Shown here: positions 49,047 to 57,757 of the stretch, piece after piece | Layout: every line of letters begins with the position of its first letter | Numbering within the stretch: position 1 is the first letter of the stretch | Assembly: GCF_009830945.1 (NCBI RefSeq) | Contig: NZ_VWVV01000015.1 | Location: 1-64,000 of the forward strand | Reading direction: 5' to 3' | DNA length: 64,000 nucleotides | Source: Nocardiopsis sp. FR4 | GTDB taxonomy: Bacteria; Actinomycetota; Actinomycetes; Streptosporangiales; Streptosporangiaceae | Program-made: the position numbers and the translations under genes | The notes under the pieces: model-generated | What the model was told of the DNA's origin: nothing | Seen by the model: only the letters and a program-made list of their open reading frames with translations | Database searches by the model: none

Positions 49047-49538
49047 GGCGGGGATTTCCCTTCGGTATCGCGTGAACAGTGCGGACCCCTCATCATACAT
49101 GTGTACGAAAGCGCAAACCGGCTGCACGCCGGATCTGCCGTCACGGGTTCGGGGTCGCCCCGAAGCCTAGCGAAGTTTCGGAGGCCTGTGCGCCCGTGTC
49201 CGCTTCCCGCGCCGGGAGTGACCAGCGGCTCCGCGCGCGGGCGGTGGAGGCGCGGCCCGCCCGGTGGGTGCCGCGCGGTTCTCCGCTCAGGGTTCCCGTG
49301 GGGTTTTCCTGCCTTGTGTTCGGTTTCGTGAATCCGGCACTTCCCCTTTTCCCCACTGATGTGTGCGTTTGGTGAACACGGAGTGGGAGGCATCGCTAGG
49401 GTATTGCCCCATCCGGGGGAAACCACCGAGTTCGGCCGGTCCTCCGGTGCGCACCCGCGGGCGGTATGCCCTGAACGCGGGGAAACGGCGGGCGCCGTGG
49501 GGGAGCGGTGCCCCGGAAAGGCGAACAGGGAGAGGGCC
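49047..49538. other. divergent intergenic region
   Basis: About 490 bases between divergent genes. TAGGGT (49397-49402) fits a -10 for the rightward symporter operon, with GAACAC 17 bases upstream as a weak -35. The stretch near 49080-49100 is comparatively AT-rich and may serve the leftward gene. I see no gene in it. Confidence 0.45.
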
Positions 49539-49979
49539 GTGGTCGAGTATATGGAAGACGCGCACAGAGGGCGCGGCGGAGGCCCGGGGGAGGAGCCGCG
49601 GCCGGGGACGCGCAGGTCCACGGCGCGGCGCGTACAGGCCTACCGGACGCACACCAGCGAGCGCATGTCGGTCGACCCGTGTTTCGTGAAACTGCGCAGG
49701 AGGTTCGCGCTCCAGACCGGACTGCTGGTCTCGGTATTCCTGTTCAGTTACCTTTCCTATCTGCTGTTGTCGGCCTACGCGCGCGATTTCATGAGCATCC
49801 AGATCGCGGATTCGGTGAACGTGGCGCTGCTGGCGGGCGTGGGCCAGTTCGCCCTGACCTTCGTTCTCGCCTGGGCCTTCGGCCGTTTGTCCGAGCGCAC
49901 GCTCGATCCCCTCGCCGAGCGGGTCCGTGAACGGGCCCTCCGGGAGGAGAGCGTCAGCGGGACGGTGGTGGGTCGATGA
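49539..49979 (+). CDS. DUF485 membrane protein
   Basis: 146 aa. A disordered N-terminal ~45 residues, then the DUF485 core with two membrane helices (LQTGLLVSVFLFSYLSYLLLSAY and VNVALLAGVGQFALTFVLAWAFG) and RLSERTLDPLAERVRE. DUF485 proteins (YjcH in E. coli) are encoded with acetate-type symporters, as here. Start uncertain: GTG at 49539 is very near the purine-rich ribosome binding site, and ATG at 49551 is rather far. Overlaps the symporter gene by ATGA. Confidence 0.85.
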   Translation: MVEYMEDAHRGRGGGPGEEPRPGTRRSTARRVQAYRTHTSERMSVDPCFVKLRRRFALQTGLLVSVFLFSYLSYLLLSAYARDFMSIQIADSVNVALLAGVGQFALTFVLAWAFGRLSERTLDPLAERVRERALREESVSGTVVGR

Positions 49980-51793
49980 CGGCCGTCCCCGCCGCGGGAA
50001 CGACGGGCGGTGCCGTCACAGGGGACGGCACCGCCTCCGCGCCTCCGTCCGGGGCGGGGGAGGCGCCCGCCACGGACGGAGGCGCGGTTCTCCTGGACGG
50101 ACTGGGCAGCGCCCTGGGCGGGCAGTTCGGCGCCGCGCACGCCTGGACGATCGGCCTGTGCACCCTGTTCGTCCTGGTCACCCTGGCCATCACCATCCGG
50201 GCCCGGCACACCACCCGCGGCGCGGTCGACTTCTACGCGGGCGGGCGCGGCTTCTCCAGCACCCAGAACGGGCTCGCCCTGACCGGGGACTACCTGTCCG
50301 CCGCCTCCTTCCTCGGCATCGCCGGGATGATCTCCCTGCGGGGCTACGACGGGTTCCTGTACTCCATCGGCTTCCTGGTGGCCTGGCTGCTGGTGCTGCC
50401 GATGGCGCAGCTGATGCGCAACACCGGCCGCTTCACCATGGCCGACCTGCCCGCCTTCCGGATGCGCCGGATGCGGGTCCGCCTGGCCTGCACCGTCTCC
50501 ACCGTCACCGTGTGCGTGTTCTACCTGGTGGCGCAGATGGTGGGGGCGGGCGCGCTGGTCGCGGTCCTGCTCGGCCTGCACGACGGCGGTACCTTCCTGG
50601 GGGCCAGCGCCGACCACGCCCGCACCGGCGCGATCGTGCTCGTGGGCGTGCTGATGATCGTCTACGTCATGTACGGCGGTATGAAGGCCGCGACCTGGCT
50701 GCAGATCATCAAGGCGGTCGTCCTGCTGGCCGCCACCGGCCTGCTCACCGCGCTGGTGCTCGCCCTGTTCTCCTTCGACACGCGCGCCCTGCTCAGCGGC
50801 GCGGCCCAGGCCAGCGGGCACGGCCAGGCCTTCCTGGAACCCGGGCTGCGCCTGGGGGTCGAGGTGCCGGGAGACCCCACGCGGACCCTGTTCAACAAGC
50901 TGGACCTGATCAGCCTGGGGCTGGCCCTGGTGCTGGGCACGGTCGCGCTGCCGCACGTGCTCATCCGCTTCTACACCGTGCCCGACGGGCGCTCGGCCCG
51001 CACCTCGGTCAACCGCACCATCGGCATGGTCGGCGCCTTCTACCTGATGACGCTGGCGCTGGGCTTCGGCGCCGCCGCCCTGGTCGGCTCCGAGCGGATC
51101 GCGGCGACGGACCCCTCCGGCAACACCGCCGTGCCGATGCTCGCCGAGGAACTCGGGCGCCTGACCGCCGGACCTGTGGGCGCGGCCGTGCTGCTCGCGC
51201 TCATCTCGGCGGTCGCGCTCGCCACCATCCTCGCCGTCGTCGCCAGCCTCACCCTCGCCTCGTCCTCCTCCATCGCGCACGACCTGTTCGGGCACATCCT
51301 CATGTGGGGGCGCCCGCGCGAGTCGCAGGAGGTCGGGGTGGCGCGCTTCTCCGCCTGCGTGGTCGGCGGCGTGGCGATCGTGCTGGCCGTCCAGGCCCAG
51401 GAGCAGAACGTGGCCTTCCTGGTGGGCCTGGCCTTCGCCATGGCCGCCGCCGCCAACCTGCCGGTCATCGTGCTCACCCTGTTCTGGCGGCGCTTCAACA
51501 CCCGGGGTGTGGAGTGGGGGGTCTACGGCGGGCTGTCGGCCACCCTGCTGCTCATGCTGCTGTCCCCGGTGATGTCGGGCAAGACCGACCCGGTGACCGG
51601 GGAGAACCTGTCGGTCCTGCCCTCCTGGATCGACATCCAGCTCTTCCCGATGGAGAACCCGGCGCTGCTGGCGGTCCCGGTCGGCTTCGCGTGCGCCGTC
51701 CTGGGCAGCCTGCTCTCGCCGGAGCGCAACACCGCCCGCTTCACCGAACTGCGGGTGCGCTCCCTGACCGGCTGGGGCGCCGACCAGGACTGA
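49976..51793 (+). CDS. sodium:solute symporter, ActP/acetate type
   Basis: 605 aa with about 13 membrane helices. After 45 residues of Gly/Ala-rich sequence the SSS-family core begins (DFYAGGRGFSSTQNGLALTGDYLSAASFLGIAGMI, about 83-117), with YVMYGGMKAATWLQIIKA, LPHVLIRFYTVPD and the Ser-rich LTLASSSSIAHDLF (about 425). It resembles cation/acetate symporters that take up short carboxylates. Coupled to the DUF485 gene by ATGA, matching yjcH-actP. Confidence 0.9.
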   Translation: MTAVPAAGTTGGAVTGDGTASAPPSGAGEAPATDGGAVLLDGLGSALGGQFGAAHAWTIGLCTLFVLVTLAITIRARHTTRGAVDFYAGGRGFSSTQNGLALTGDYLSAASFLGIAGMISLRGYDGFLYSIGFLVAWLLVLPMAQLMRNTGRFTMADLPAFRMRRMRVRLACTVSTVTVCVFYLVAQMVGAGALVAVLLGLHDGGTFLGASADHARTGAIVLVGVLMIVYVMYGGMKAATWLQIIKAVVLLAATGLLTALVLALFSFDTRALLSGAAQASGHGQAFLEPGLRLGVEVPGDPTRTLFNKLDLISLGLALVLGTVALPHVLIRFYTVPDGRSARTSVNRTIGMVGAFYLMTLALGFGAAALVGSERIAATDPSGNTAVPMLAEELGRLTAGPVGAAVLLALISAVALATILAVVASLTLASSSSIAHDLFGHILMWGRPRESQEVGVARFSACVVGGVAIVLAVQAQEQNVAFLVGLAFAMAAAANLPVIVLTLFWRRFNTRGVEWGVYGGLSATLLLMLLSPVMSGKTDPVTGENLSVLPSWIDIQLFPMENPALLAVPVGFACAVLGSLLSPERNTARFTELRVRSLTGWGADQD

Positions 51794-51889
51794 CCGTGAG
51801 GATGCGCGGTGGCCTCCGCGAGGGGGTCGGCCTACGCAGACCGGCACCGACGGGTTGTCCCGCGAGCGATGCGCCGCCCACCCGGCGGT

Positions 51890-52930
51890 TCAGTCCCCGG
51901 GGCCCGGCCTGTCGTGGTCCGACCCGCCGCGGTCCCGGGGACGGGCCTCGGCCATGGCCCGGGCCAGTTCGCGTAGCAGCCCCGGAATCTCGGGCGCGTT
52001 GCGGGCGAGGCGGTCCCAGGAGCGCGCGGCCTGGTCCAGGCGCTCGCGTGTGGTCGGCTCCCCGTCGGCCCGCCGGTCCTGTCGGCGGAAGGACGCGGTG
52101 GTCGCCCAGAAGGCCGCCGCCACCAGGGGGCGGAACACGCCCCTGCCGCGCACGTCCAGCACGGCCTCCACCGACCACCGGCCGCGGGGGCCGGCGGCGG
52201 GGGACAGCCAGGCGGTGATCTCGGCCAGGGCGTGCGTGGCGCGCAGTCGGACCGGCGGCTCGTCCCGCCCTCCGTCCAGCGCGGCGTACCAGGCGCGCGT
52301 GTCCACCCGCAGGGTGCCGCTGGCCGACCGCAGCCAGGCCCCGCGTCCGGGCAGGCGCACCCGCCCCTCCCAGGCCAGCAGGCCCGCGGGGGCCTCGTGG
52401 GTGATGCTTCCCCAGGTCACCGGGGGGTCGGCCGTGCCGACCGTGTCGGGCATGGCGAACTCGACCGCGCACGTGCCCGCCTCGTCCCAGGAGGTGATGG
52501 TCAGACCGGTGCCGCTCCAGCCCCGGTCCTCGCCGACGGGCTCCACCGGCACGCCCTCGGGCGAGAGTTCGGCGACGAGGTAGTGGCTGCGGGGGACCAG
52601 GTGCCGCCCGTTCTGCAGCTGCAGGGCGGTGGTGGAGGTCGCCACGGCCAGCTCGTCGGCCTCGCCCGGTGTCCGTGCGGCGCCCTCGCGCAGCTTCTCG
52701 GCGGCCCGCCGCCGGTCCCGGCGCAGCCCCTCCTTCTCCGCGCGGTCCACCAACCCGAGTGCGTCGGCGCGCTGCTCCAGGCGGGCCCGGGTCTCCTCGT
52801 CGGGGGTGAGAAGCCAGCCCCGGCCGTCGAACCGGCAGGCGCGGGCGACCTCGTGCAGGGCGGCGACGATCCGCGTGACCACCTCGCTGTCCACCGCGGT
52901 GATGTCGAAGGTGTGGCTCAGGCGCGGCAC
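51890..52930 (-). CDS. hypothetical protein beside the CRISPR locus
   Basis: 346 aa from the GTG at 52930, which follows GGGGGGA; an upstream GTG at 53005 would add 25 Arg-rich residues. No motif I recognise. It has an N-terminal helical segment with charged heptads ([19 protein letters not shown]), a beta-rich middle ([31 protein letters not shown]) and [14 protein letters not shown] near residue 280, faintly like SRPBCC proteins. Divergent from the DUF1697 stump. Function unknown. Confidence 0.65.
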   Translation of the reverse strand: MPRLSHTFDITAVDSEVVTRIVAALHEVARACRFDGRGWLLTPDEETRARLEQRADALGLVDRAEKEGLRRDRRRAAEKLREGAARTPGEADELAVATSTTALQLQNGRHLVPRSHYLVAELSPEGVPVEPVGEDRGWSGTGLTITSWDEAGTCAVEFAMPDTVGTADPPVTWGSITHEAPAGLLAWEGRVRLPGRGAWLRSASGTLRVDTRAWYAALDGGRDEPPVRLRATHALAEITAWLSPAAGPRGRWSVEAVLDVRGRGVFRPLVAAAFWATTASFRRQDRRADGEPTTRERLDQAARSWDRLARNAPEIPGLLRELARAMAEARPRDRGGSDHDRPGPGD

Positions 52931-53100
52931 GGTCCCCCCGGGGTCGGCTCCGGTCTCGGCGCGCGGCGTCCGCTTCGTCCGCCGCGTGGACCAGCGTACG
53001 CACACCCGGCCCCTCCCGTCCGCCGGGGCGCGGTTCCCGCGTCGTCCACAGCCCCGCGCGAACGCTCCTACGCTTCAGGGCCGTCGACACAATCGCTGTC

Positions 53101-53301
53101 ATGACCAGGTACGTCGCGCTGCTGCGCGGAATCAACGTCGGGGGGCACCGCCACGTCGCCATGGCCGACCTGCGGGCCCTGCCCGGCGGGCTCGGCTACG
53201 GCGACGTCTCCACCTCCGTCCAGAGCGGCAACGCGGTCTTCTCCGCGGAGGACACCGATTGGCGCACCGTGGGGCGCCTGCTGGAGGTGGCCGAGGGCTG
53301 A
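53101..53301 (+). pseudogene. truncated DUF1697 gene
   Basis: The first 55 or so codons encode the clear N-terminus of a DUF1697 protein ([37 protein letters not shown]), a family normally about 170-185 aa long. The frame stops after 66 codons and no remaining part of the domain follows. It is the last recognisable chromosomal gene before the cas locus, so the break may mark the island boundary. The 170-base gap to its left shows nothing else. Confidence 0.8.
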
Positions 53302-53365
53302 CCGGACCGCTCCGTGTCCGCGGGCCGGGCGGGTCCGCTCCGGGGCCGGCGGGGCCGGGCACACG

Positions 53366-53380
53366 ACTGTCCGAGAGGAG
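53366..53380 (+). promoter_or_regulatory. island motif copy 1, before cas6
   Basis: ACTGTCCGAGAG (53366-53377) is shared exactly with the minus-strand copy at 54811-54798 next to cas10, and its GTCCGAGAG core recurs at 54897. Here it ends in GAGGAG, which is also the cas6 ribosome binding site, eight bases before the GTG. Confidence 0.5.
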
Positions 53381-53388
53381 TCCTCGGC

Positions 53389-54372
53389 GTGAGGACGGAG
53401 CGAGCGAGAGGGGTGGTGCCCGTGCCCAGGCGGTGGACCGTGATCCTGCGGGACCTTGCGGACGCGGCGCGGCCGGTCCGGCCCGAGGACTGCCACGGGC
53501 TGCTCAACCGCTGGTGGCCCCAGGCCCCAGAGGAGCACGCGGCGGCCAAGCGGTGGGCCATGCACGGCTGGCCCGCGCCGCTGGGGGACCGGCTGTACCA
53601 CTGGACGCTCACCTGGCTGGACGACACCGCCCCGCCCCCGCTGGACCCCGAGAAGCTCGTCGGGGAGGTCCAGCGCGTCGGCGACCACCTGTTGGTCCCG
53701 CTCTCGGTCACCCGCACCTTCGACCGCTCCTACGCCCAGGTGCTCACCGCCCCGCGCCGCCCTTCCGCCGTGCGTTCGGCCGACGTGCGCGCCCTCACCC
53801 CCGTCGTCATGACCACGCGCGACGCCGCCGGTGAGCGCATCCCGCACGTGTGGCCCACCCCCCGGCGCCTGTTCGGGGCCGTGCACCGCTCCGGCGGCGG
53901 CATCGTCGGCGGCAGCGGCGCCGTGGGCGCCGTGGCGCGGTTCGCTCCCCCCGCACTCGCCGAACCCTGGCTGGAAGGGGCGCTGGAGAGCCTGTCCCAG
54001 GTGCGCCGCGCGCCCCTGCACGGCGAGGAGGTGCGCCTGGCCGAGCACCACCACGCCGAGAACCGCACCGTGCTCGGTTGGCTGGGCGGACTGCGCCTGC
54101 ACCTGCCCCAGGGCGAGCGCCGCCACGTCGACGCCTTCGCCGCCCTGCTGGAGCTTCTGGAGCTGACCGGCGTGGGCAAGTACACCGCCCAGGGCTTCGG
54201 CGCGGTGCGCGTGGACACCGTGACCATCGGTTCCGCGTCCACGGAGGTGCCCGCCCAGCGACCACGCCGCGGCCCCCGCCGGGTTCCCCGCCGCGCCCCG
54301 CAGCGCGTGGCCGAGTCCCGCCCCCGGTTGGCCGCCGACGCCGAGGAGTTCGGGGGCGCCCTGTTCGACTGA
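53389..54372 (+). CDS. cas6: Cas6-family CRISPR RNA endonuclease
   Basis: 327 aa. The Cas6 RAMP fold is indicated by the mid block RALTPVVMTT (about 134-143) with WPTPRRLFGAVHRS (about 155-168), and by the C-terminal Gly-rich loop GVGKYTAQGFGAV (about 261-273), the family's GhGxxxxxGhG signature. His59 and His71 are candidate catalytic residues. Cas6 cuts the repeat in precursor crRNA. The last ~45 residues are an Arg/Pro-rich extension. GAGAGGAG gives a strong ribosome binding site. It is separated from cas10 by a 607-base region, so probably has its own promoter. Confidence 0.85.
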   Translation: MRTERARGVVPVPRRWTVILRDLADAARPVRPEDCHGLLNRWWPQAPEEHAAAKRWAMHGWPAPLGDRLYHWTLTWLDDTAPPPLDPEKLVGEVQRVGDHLLVPLSVTRTFDRSYAQVLTAPRRPSAVRSADVRALTPVVMTTRDAAGERIPHVWPTPRRLFGAVHRSGGGIVGGSGAVGAVARFAPPALAEPWLEGALESLSQVRRAPLHGEEVRLAEHHHAENRTVLGWLGGLRLHLPQGERRHVDAFAALLELLELTGVGKYTAQGFGAVRVDTVTIGSASTEVPAQRPRRGPRRVPRRAPQRVAESRPRLAADAEEFGGALFD

Positions 54373-54581
54373 TCCCCGTCGGCCGGGAGGGGCGGTCCCG
54401 CACCGCGGGTCCGCGCGGCCGCCGCCGGTTCCCGCCCCGTGGACGGGGGTGGGAACCGGCGCCCGTGTTCGCCCTTCCCGCTGGCGGGCGCGCAGGTCCC
54501 CGGGCGGGCCGGGAACCCGGGGTCCCGCGGCGCGTGCGGTCACGTGCTCGCGGGGCCGCCGCACCCGGTGCGGCCGCCGCG

Positions 54582-54761
54582 TCAGCTCCTCGGTGCGCGG
54601 ACCCGCGCCGCGCGCTCCGCCGCGCCGCCCTCGCGCAGGGCGCGGGCCAGCCCGCGCAGATGCGGCACCAGGTCCTGGGGGGCCAGGGCGGGCGCGTCGG
54701 CGGCGGGGGCGGGCGGGCCTCGGTGCCCGCGTGCGACCGGCTCGGGCGTGTGCGCGACCAT
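54582..54761 (-). CDS. 59-residue ORF between cas6 and cas10
   Basis: Minus-strand ATG at 54761 with AGGAAGG about six bases upstream; TGA at 54582. Residues 1-25 are Pro/Ala-rich; residues 28-55 form an amphipathic basic helix (LVPHLRGLARALREGG). A copy of the island motif and a dyad lie just upstream, oriented toward it. No homologue recognised. It could be a small regulator, an anti-CRISPR-type or accessory peptide, or an unrelated gene. The rest of the 54373-54979 gap has no other frame I support. Confidence 0.5.
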   Translation of the reverse strand: MVAHTPEPVARGHRGPPAPAADAPALAPQDLVPHLRGLARALREGGAAERAARVRAPRS

Positions 54762-54781
54762 GGGGAACCTTCCTGCGGGGC

Positions 54782-54811
54782 GGGTACGTGTACCCAGCTC
54801 TCTCGGACAGT
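54782..54811 (-). promoter_or_regulatory. dyad and island motif copy 2
   Basis: GGGTAC-GT-GTACCC (54782-54795) is a 6-bp-arm dyad. Directly beside it, read leftward from 54811, ACTGTCCGAGAG repeats the sequence found before cas6. Both precede the 59-residue antisense ORF, and the motif forms an 11-bp inverted repeat with copy 3 (54798-54808 with 54897-54907). Confidence 0.5.
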
Positions 54812-54894
54812 GCCGCGACCGGACCGCGGGGGCCGGGTGCGCCGCCCCGGAAGCGGTCCTGGTATCGGTGGTCCCGTGGCCGGGGGAGGGGACA

Positions 54895-54908
54895 CCGTCC
54901 GAGAGAGG
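54895..54908 (+). promoter_or_regulatory. island motif copy 3, before cas10
   Basis: GTCCGAGAGAG (54897-54907) on the plus strand, 72 bases before the cas10 start, is the exact inverse of 54798-54808. The two could form a long-range stem or bind one regulator across the divergent promoter region. Confidence 0.5.
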
Positions 54909-54979
54909 TCAACGGAAGCCCGTTCCCGCACGGACCCCGCCCGCGCCCCGCACACCCCGCCGACCAGGAGCCCGACACG

Positions 54980-56869
54980 GTGACCGCCGCCCCCGAGCAG
55001 CACCGCCCGCCCGGTGCCGGAGAGCCCCCGCCGCGCCTCCCGGCCAGCGGCGTGGTGGTCGGCGTCGACCTGCGCGGCATCCAGGCCTACGTCTACAGCG
55101 GCCGGCGCATCCTGGACGCGGTGGGACGGGCAGCCCTGGTCGCGGAGCTGACCGACACCGCCGACGCCGAACACGGGATCGCGGACCTGGTACCGCCGGA
55201 CTGCGCGGTCCTGCGCGACGCCGGAGGGGCGCTCACCGCGGTCTTCGGCGACCCGGCGTCGGCGCGCGCCTTCACCGCCCGCTACACCCGCCGCCTGCGC
55301 GACCGCGCGGGAGGCCTGACCCCCGTGGTGGCGCACGTGCCCTACGGGCCCCGCCCCGCCGCGCCCGGGGAGCAGCTCCCCGCGGAGGCCCGGGGGGAGC
55401 GCCCCCCCGCGGGGGTGGACGAGGCTCTGGCCGTGCTCCCGGTGCGGCTGCGCGAGGCGCGGCGGCACATGTCGGCCCTGCACACGCCCGCCCACGGGTA
55501 CGGCGTCACCGCCGTGTGCTCGGTCAGCGGCGGCCCCGCGGAGGCGGTGGACAGCAGCCGCACCCAGGACGACCACCCCGACGTGTACGAGCGCGTCACC
55601 GCCGACGTGGCCCGGGCGCGCGGAGTCGGCCGCCGCTGGCACCGGGCCCACAGCGCCGCCTGGCTGGCCGGCGCGGCCACCGCCACCGGGTCGCCCGCCC
55701 TGACCCTGCCGATGGAGGTGGACCGCCTGGGCCGCGACCACGGCGGGGTCAGCCGCCTGGCGGTCGTACACATCGACGTCAACGGGCTCGGCGCGCTGCT
55801 GGGCGACTACCGCGAACGCGCCGGGGACCCGGCCGTGCCCGGCTCCGGGGCCCTGGCCCAGCGGCGCCTGTCCACCCGCATCGCCGGACTCACCGAGGGC
55901 CTGGCCCGCGTGCTGGTCCGGGCCGTGGCCGCCACCGTCCGCGCCGACCCCGGACGGCGCCCCCACATCCCCGGAGCCGGCACCTGCGGGCCGGTCACCC
56001 TCCACCAGGTGCCGCCCGGGCCGGTGTCGGTTCCGGTGCGCCCCGTCGTGGTCGCCGGGGACGACCTCACCGTGCTGTGCGACGCCCGACTGGCGCTGAG
56101 CCTGGTGCGCTACGCGCTCGACTGGCTCGACGCCGACCCCGCGGTCGTGGGAGACCCCCGCGACCCCCGGGTCGGCCTGCACCGCGCGCTCGCCGAGGCG
56201 CACGGCGGCCGTCCCGGCGGCGGCCGTCCCGTTTCCGGGCCCGGCGGCACCCACACCACCTTCGTGCCCACGGTCGGGGTGGGGGTGGCCGTCCAGCCGG
56301 TCGGCGCGCCGCTCTCCCTGGGCTACGACCTGTGCGAGGCGATGTGCCGCAGAGCCAAACGGCACCGCGTACTCCTGGCCGAGGCCGACCCCGCCGCGCC
56401 GGACGAGCACGCCGTGGCCTGGACGACGCGCTTCGACGGCGTGGACCGGGTGCTGCGCCGCCTGGACCAGGCCGGCGGGGCTCCCCGGCCGCGCACCGAG
56501 CTGCCCCTGACCGGAACCGGGTTCACCCGCTTCCTGGACCGCTACCTCTCGGCGGCCGGTCCGGGCAGCCTGCTCGCCGACGGCGGTACCCGTCACCGCG
56601 GCTGGCTGGTCTCGGACCTGGTCCCCCTGCTGGAGTCGGGTGCCGACCCCGGCCCGGAACTCGCCCGCCGAGCCCACGTGACCGGACGCCCCGCCGCGCT
56701 GCCCCGGGGCTGGACGCCCGGCGGGCTGCTCGACGCGGTCGAGGTGATGGACCTGCACCTGGACCCCGGCCTGGCCGGGGCCCTCGATCACCACCGGCCC
56801 CAACCACAGGGGCGGACAGGGGCCGGTGGCCTCCGTGGCCGGGCGGAGCGTCGGGACACCCCCCGGTGA
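54980..56869 (+). CDS. cas10: Cas10-family large subunit, no HD domain, AGDD palm
   Basis: 629 aa. The first palm region begins at about residue 24 (VVVGVDLRGIQAYVYSG), where other Cas10s would first carry an HD nuclease domain; none is present. The second palm has HIDVNGLG (Asp266) and VAGDDLTVL (Ala359-Gly-Asp-Asp362) in place of GGDD, followed by the typical VGVGVAV...PLSLGYDLCEAMCRRAK region (about 432-465). Metal-binding Asp residues are kept, so cyclic oligoadenylate synthesis remains possible, while target-activated DNase activity is unlikely. AGGAG lies nine bases before the GTG; the frame is open upstream but Arg-rich. Overlaps cas7 by GTGA. Confidence 0.88.
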   Translation: MTAAPEQHRPPGAGEPPPRLPASGVVVGVDLRGIQAYVYSGRRILDAVGRAALVAELTDTADAEHGIADLVPPDCAVLRDAGGALTAVFGDPASARAFTARYTRRLRDRAGGLTPVVAHVPYGPRPAAPGEQLPAEARGERPPAGVDEALAVLPVRLREARRHMSALHTPAHGYGVTAVCSVSGGPAEAVDSSRTQDDHPDVYERVTADVARARGVGRRWHRAHSAAWLAGAATATGSPALTLPMEVDRLGRDHGGVSRLAVVHIDVNGLGALLGDYRERAGDPAVPGSGALAQRRLSTRIAGLTEGLARVLVRAVAATVRADPGRRPHIPGAGTCGPVTLHQVPPGPVSVPVRPVVVAGDDLTVLCDARLALSLVRYALDWLDADPAVVGDPRDPRVGLHRALAEAHGGRPGGGRPVSGPGGTHTTFVPTVGVGVAVQPVGAPLSLGYDLCEAMCRRAKRHRVLLAEADPAAPDEHAVAWTTRFDGVDRVLRRLDQAGGAPRPRTELPLTGTGFTRFLDRYLSAAGPGSLLADGGTRHRGWLVSDLVPLLESGADPGPELARRAHVTGRPAALPRGWTPGGLLDAVEVMDLHLDPGLAGALDHHRPQPQGRTGAGGLRGRAERRDTPR

Positions 56870-57543
56870 GCCGCCCGGACCGCGTCGCGGTGCACCTGGC
56901 CTCTCCCGCGCTGTTCGTCGGCGCCAGCGCGGACGGCACGGGCGCCGACACCGACGTGGTCACCGACGGGGACGGACTGCCCTTCCTGCCCCGCCACCGC
57001 CTCGCCGCGCGGTTGCGCGCCGGGGCGGCCAGCGCGCTGACGGTGGCGCCGGAGCTGGCCGGAGCCCTGGAGGACCTCTTCGGACGCAGGGGCTCGCACG
57101 GCGCCGACCGGATACTGCGGGTGGGCCACGCCGTGCTGGGCGCCCCCGTCCGCGCCGCGGTCGCCCGCGCGCTCGCGGGCCGGGACGAACCGGTGCGCTC
57201 CGCCCTGCGCCGCTCGGTCACCGACGCCTACACCACCCTGGAGTCGGGAATCGAGGTCGGCGCGGACGGAGCTCCCGCCCCGGGGCGCCTGCGCACGCAC
57301 CGCGTGCTCCTGCCGGGGCTGACGCTGACCGCCGGGCTCACCTGGGCGGCCGAGCCGGACCGGGAGCACTGGCGGCTGCTGGCCCGCGCCTGTCTGGCCA
57401 CCACCCGGATCGGGATGCGGAGCACGCGCGGCAGGGGCCGGGTGGACGTGCGCCTGGCCGAACCCGGCCACGCCGACCCGCACGCCCTGACCCTGAGCCT
57501 GGCCGCGCCCGGACGGCGCGAGCACGACGGCGCGCCCCCGTGA
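56866..57543 (+). CDS. single-domain Cas7 (Csm3-like) RAMP protein
   Basis: 225 aa. A beta-alpha-beta RAMP start (VAVHLASPALFVG), then the region TDVVTDGDGLPFLPRHRL (about 29-46), which aligns with the Csm3 Asp-loop followed by the Pro-Tyr-Ile-Pro-Gly helix start; Asp30 would be the RNA-cleaving Asp. The Gly-rich loop is RIGMRSTRGRGRV (181-193). It would form one backbone subunit of the effector. Translationally coupled to cas10. A Cas5-type role is less likely because Csx10 follows. Confidence 0.75.
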   Translation: MSRPDRVAVHLASPALFVGASADGTGADTDVVTDGDGLPFLPRHRLAARLRAGAASALTVAPELAGALEDLFGRRGSHGADRILRVGHAVLGAPVRAAVARALAGRDEPVRSALRRSVTDAYTTLESGIEVGADGAPAPGRLRTHRVLLPGLTLTAGLTWAAEPDREHWRLLARACLATTRIGMRSTRGRGRVDVRLAEPGHADPHALTLSLAAPGRREHDGAPP

Positions 57544-57650
57544 CCTGCCCCGGAACCGGTCCCTCCGGGCCGTGCCCGGGAGGGTCCCCCCGCCCCGGAG
57601 CGGACGCCGGACGGTACCGGGACGGCACGGTGCACGGCCCCCGCCAAGAA

Positions 57651-57678
57651 GTGAATATTCCTCATGTTCACCTAGCGT
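57651..57678 (+). promoter_or_regulatory. candidate internal promoter before csx10
   Basis: In the only gap between cas10 and the right edge (214 bases) lies an AT-rich island: GTGAAT (57651-57656), 16 bases, then TAGCGT (57673-57678), fitting -35 and -10. The island also contains GTGAA with TTCAC as short inverted arms. The start would be near 57685, 73 bases before csx10. Confidence 0.45.
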
Positions 57679-57757
57679 GTGTCCCTGGTACCGGTTCCGG
57701 CGGCACCGCGCGCGCCGCGGGTCGGTGCGCCGAGGCGACGCGGAAGGAGACGGGCCC

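Noticed and set aside
53101..53301. The short DUF1697 frame as a genuine small protein
   Set aside because: It contains only the N-terminal third of a well-defined single-domain family.
54373..54979. A degenerate CRISPR repeat between cas6 and cas10
   Set aside because: Three motif copies exist, counting the one before cas6, but they are 12 bases or less, in both orientations, and not evenly spaced as an array would be.
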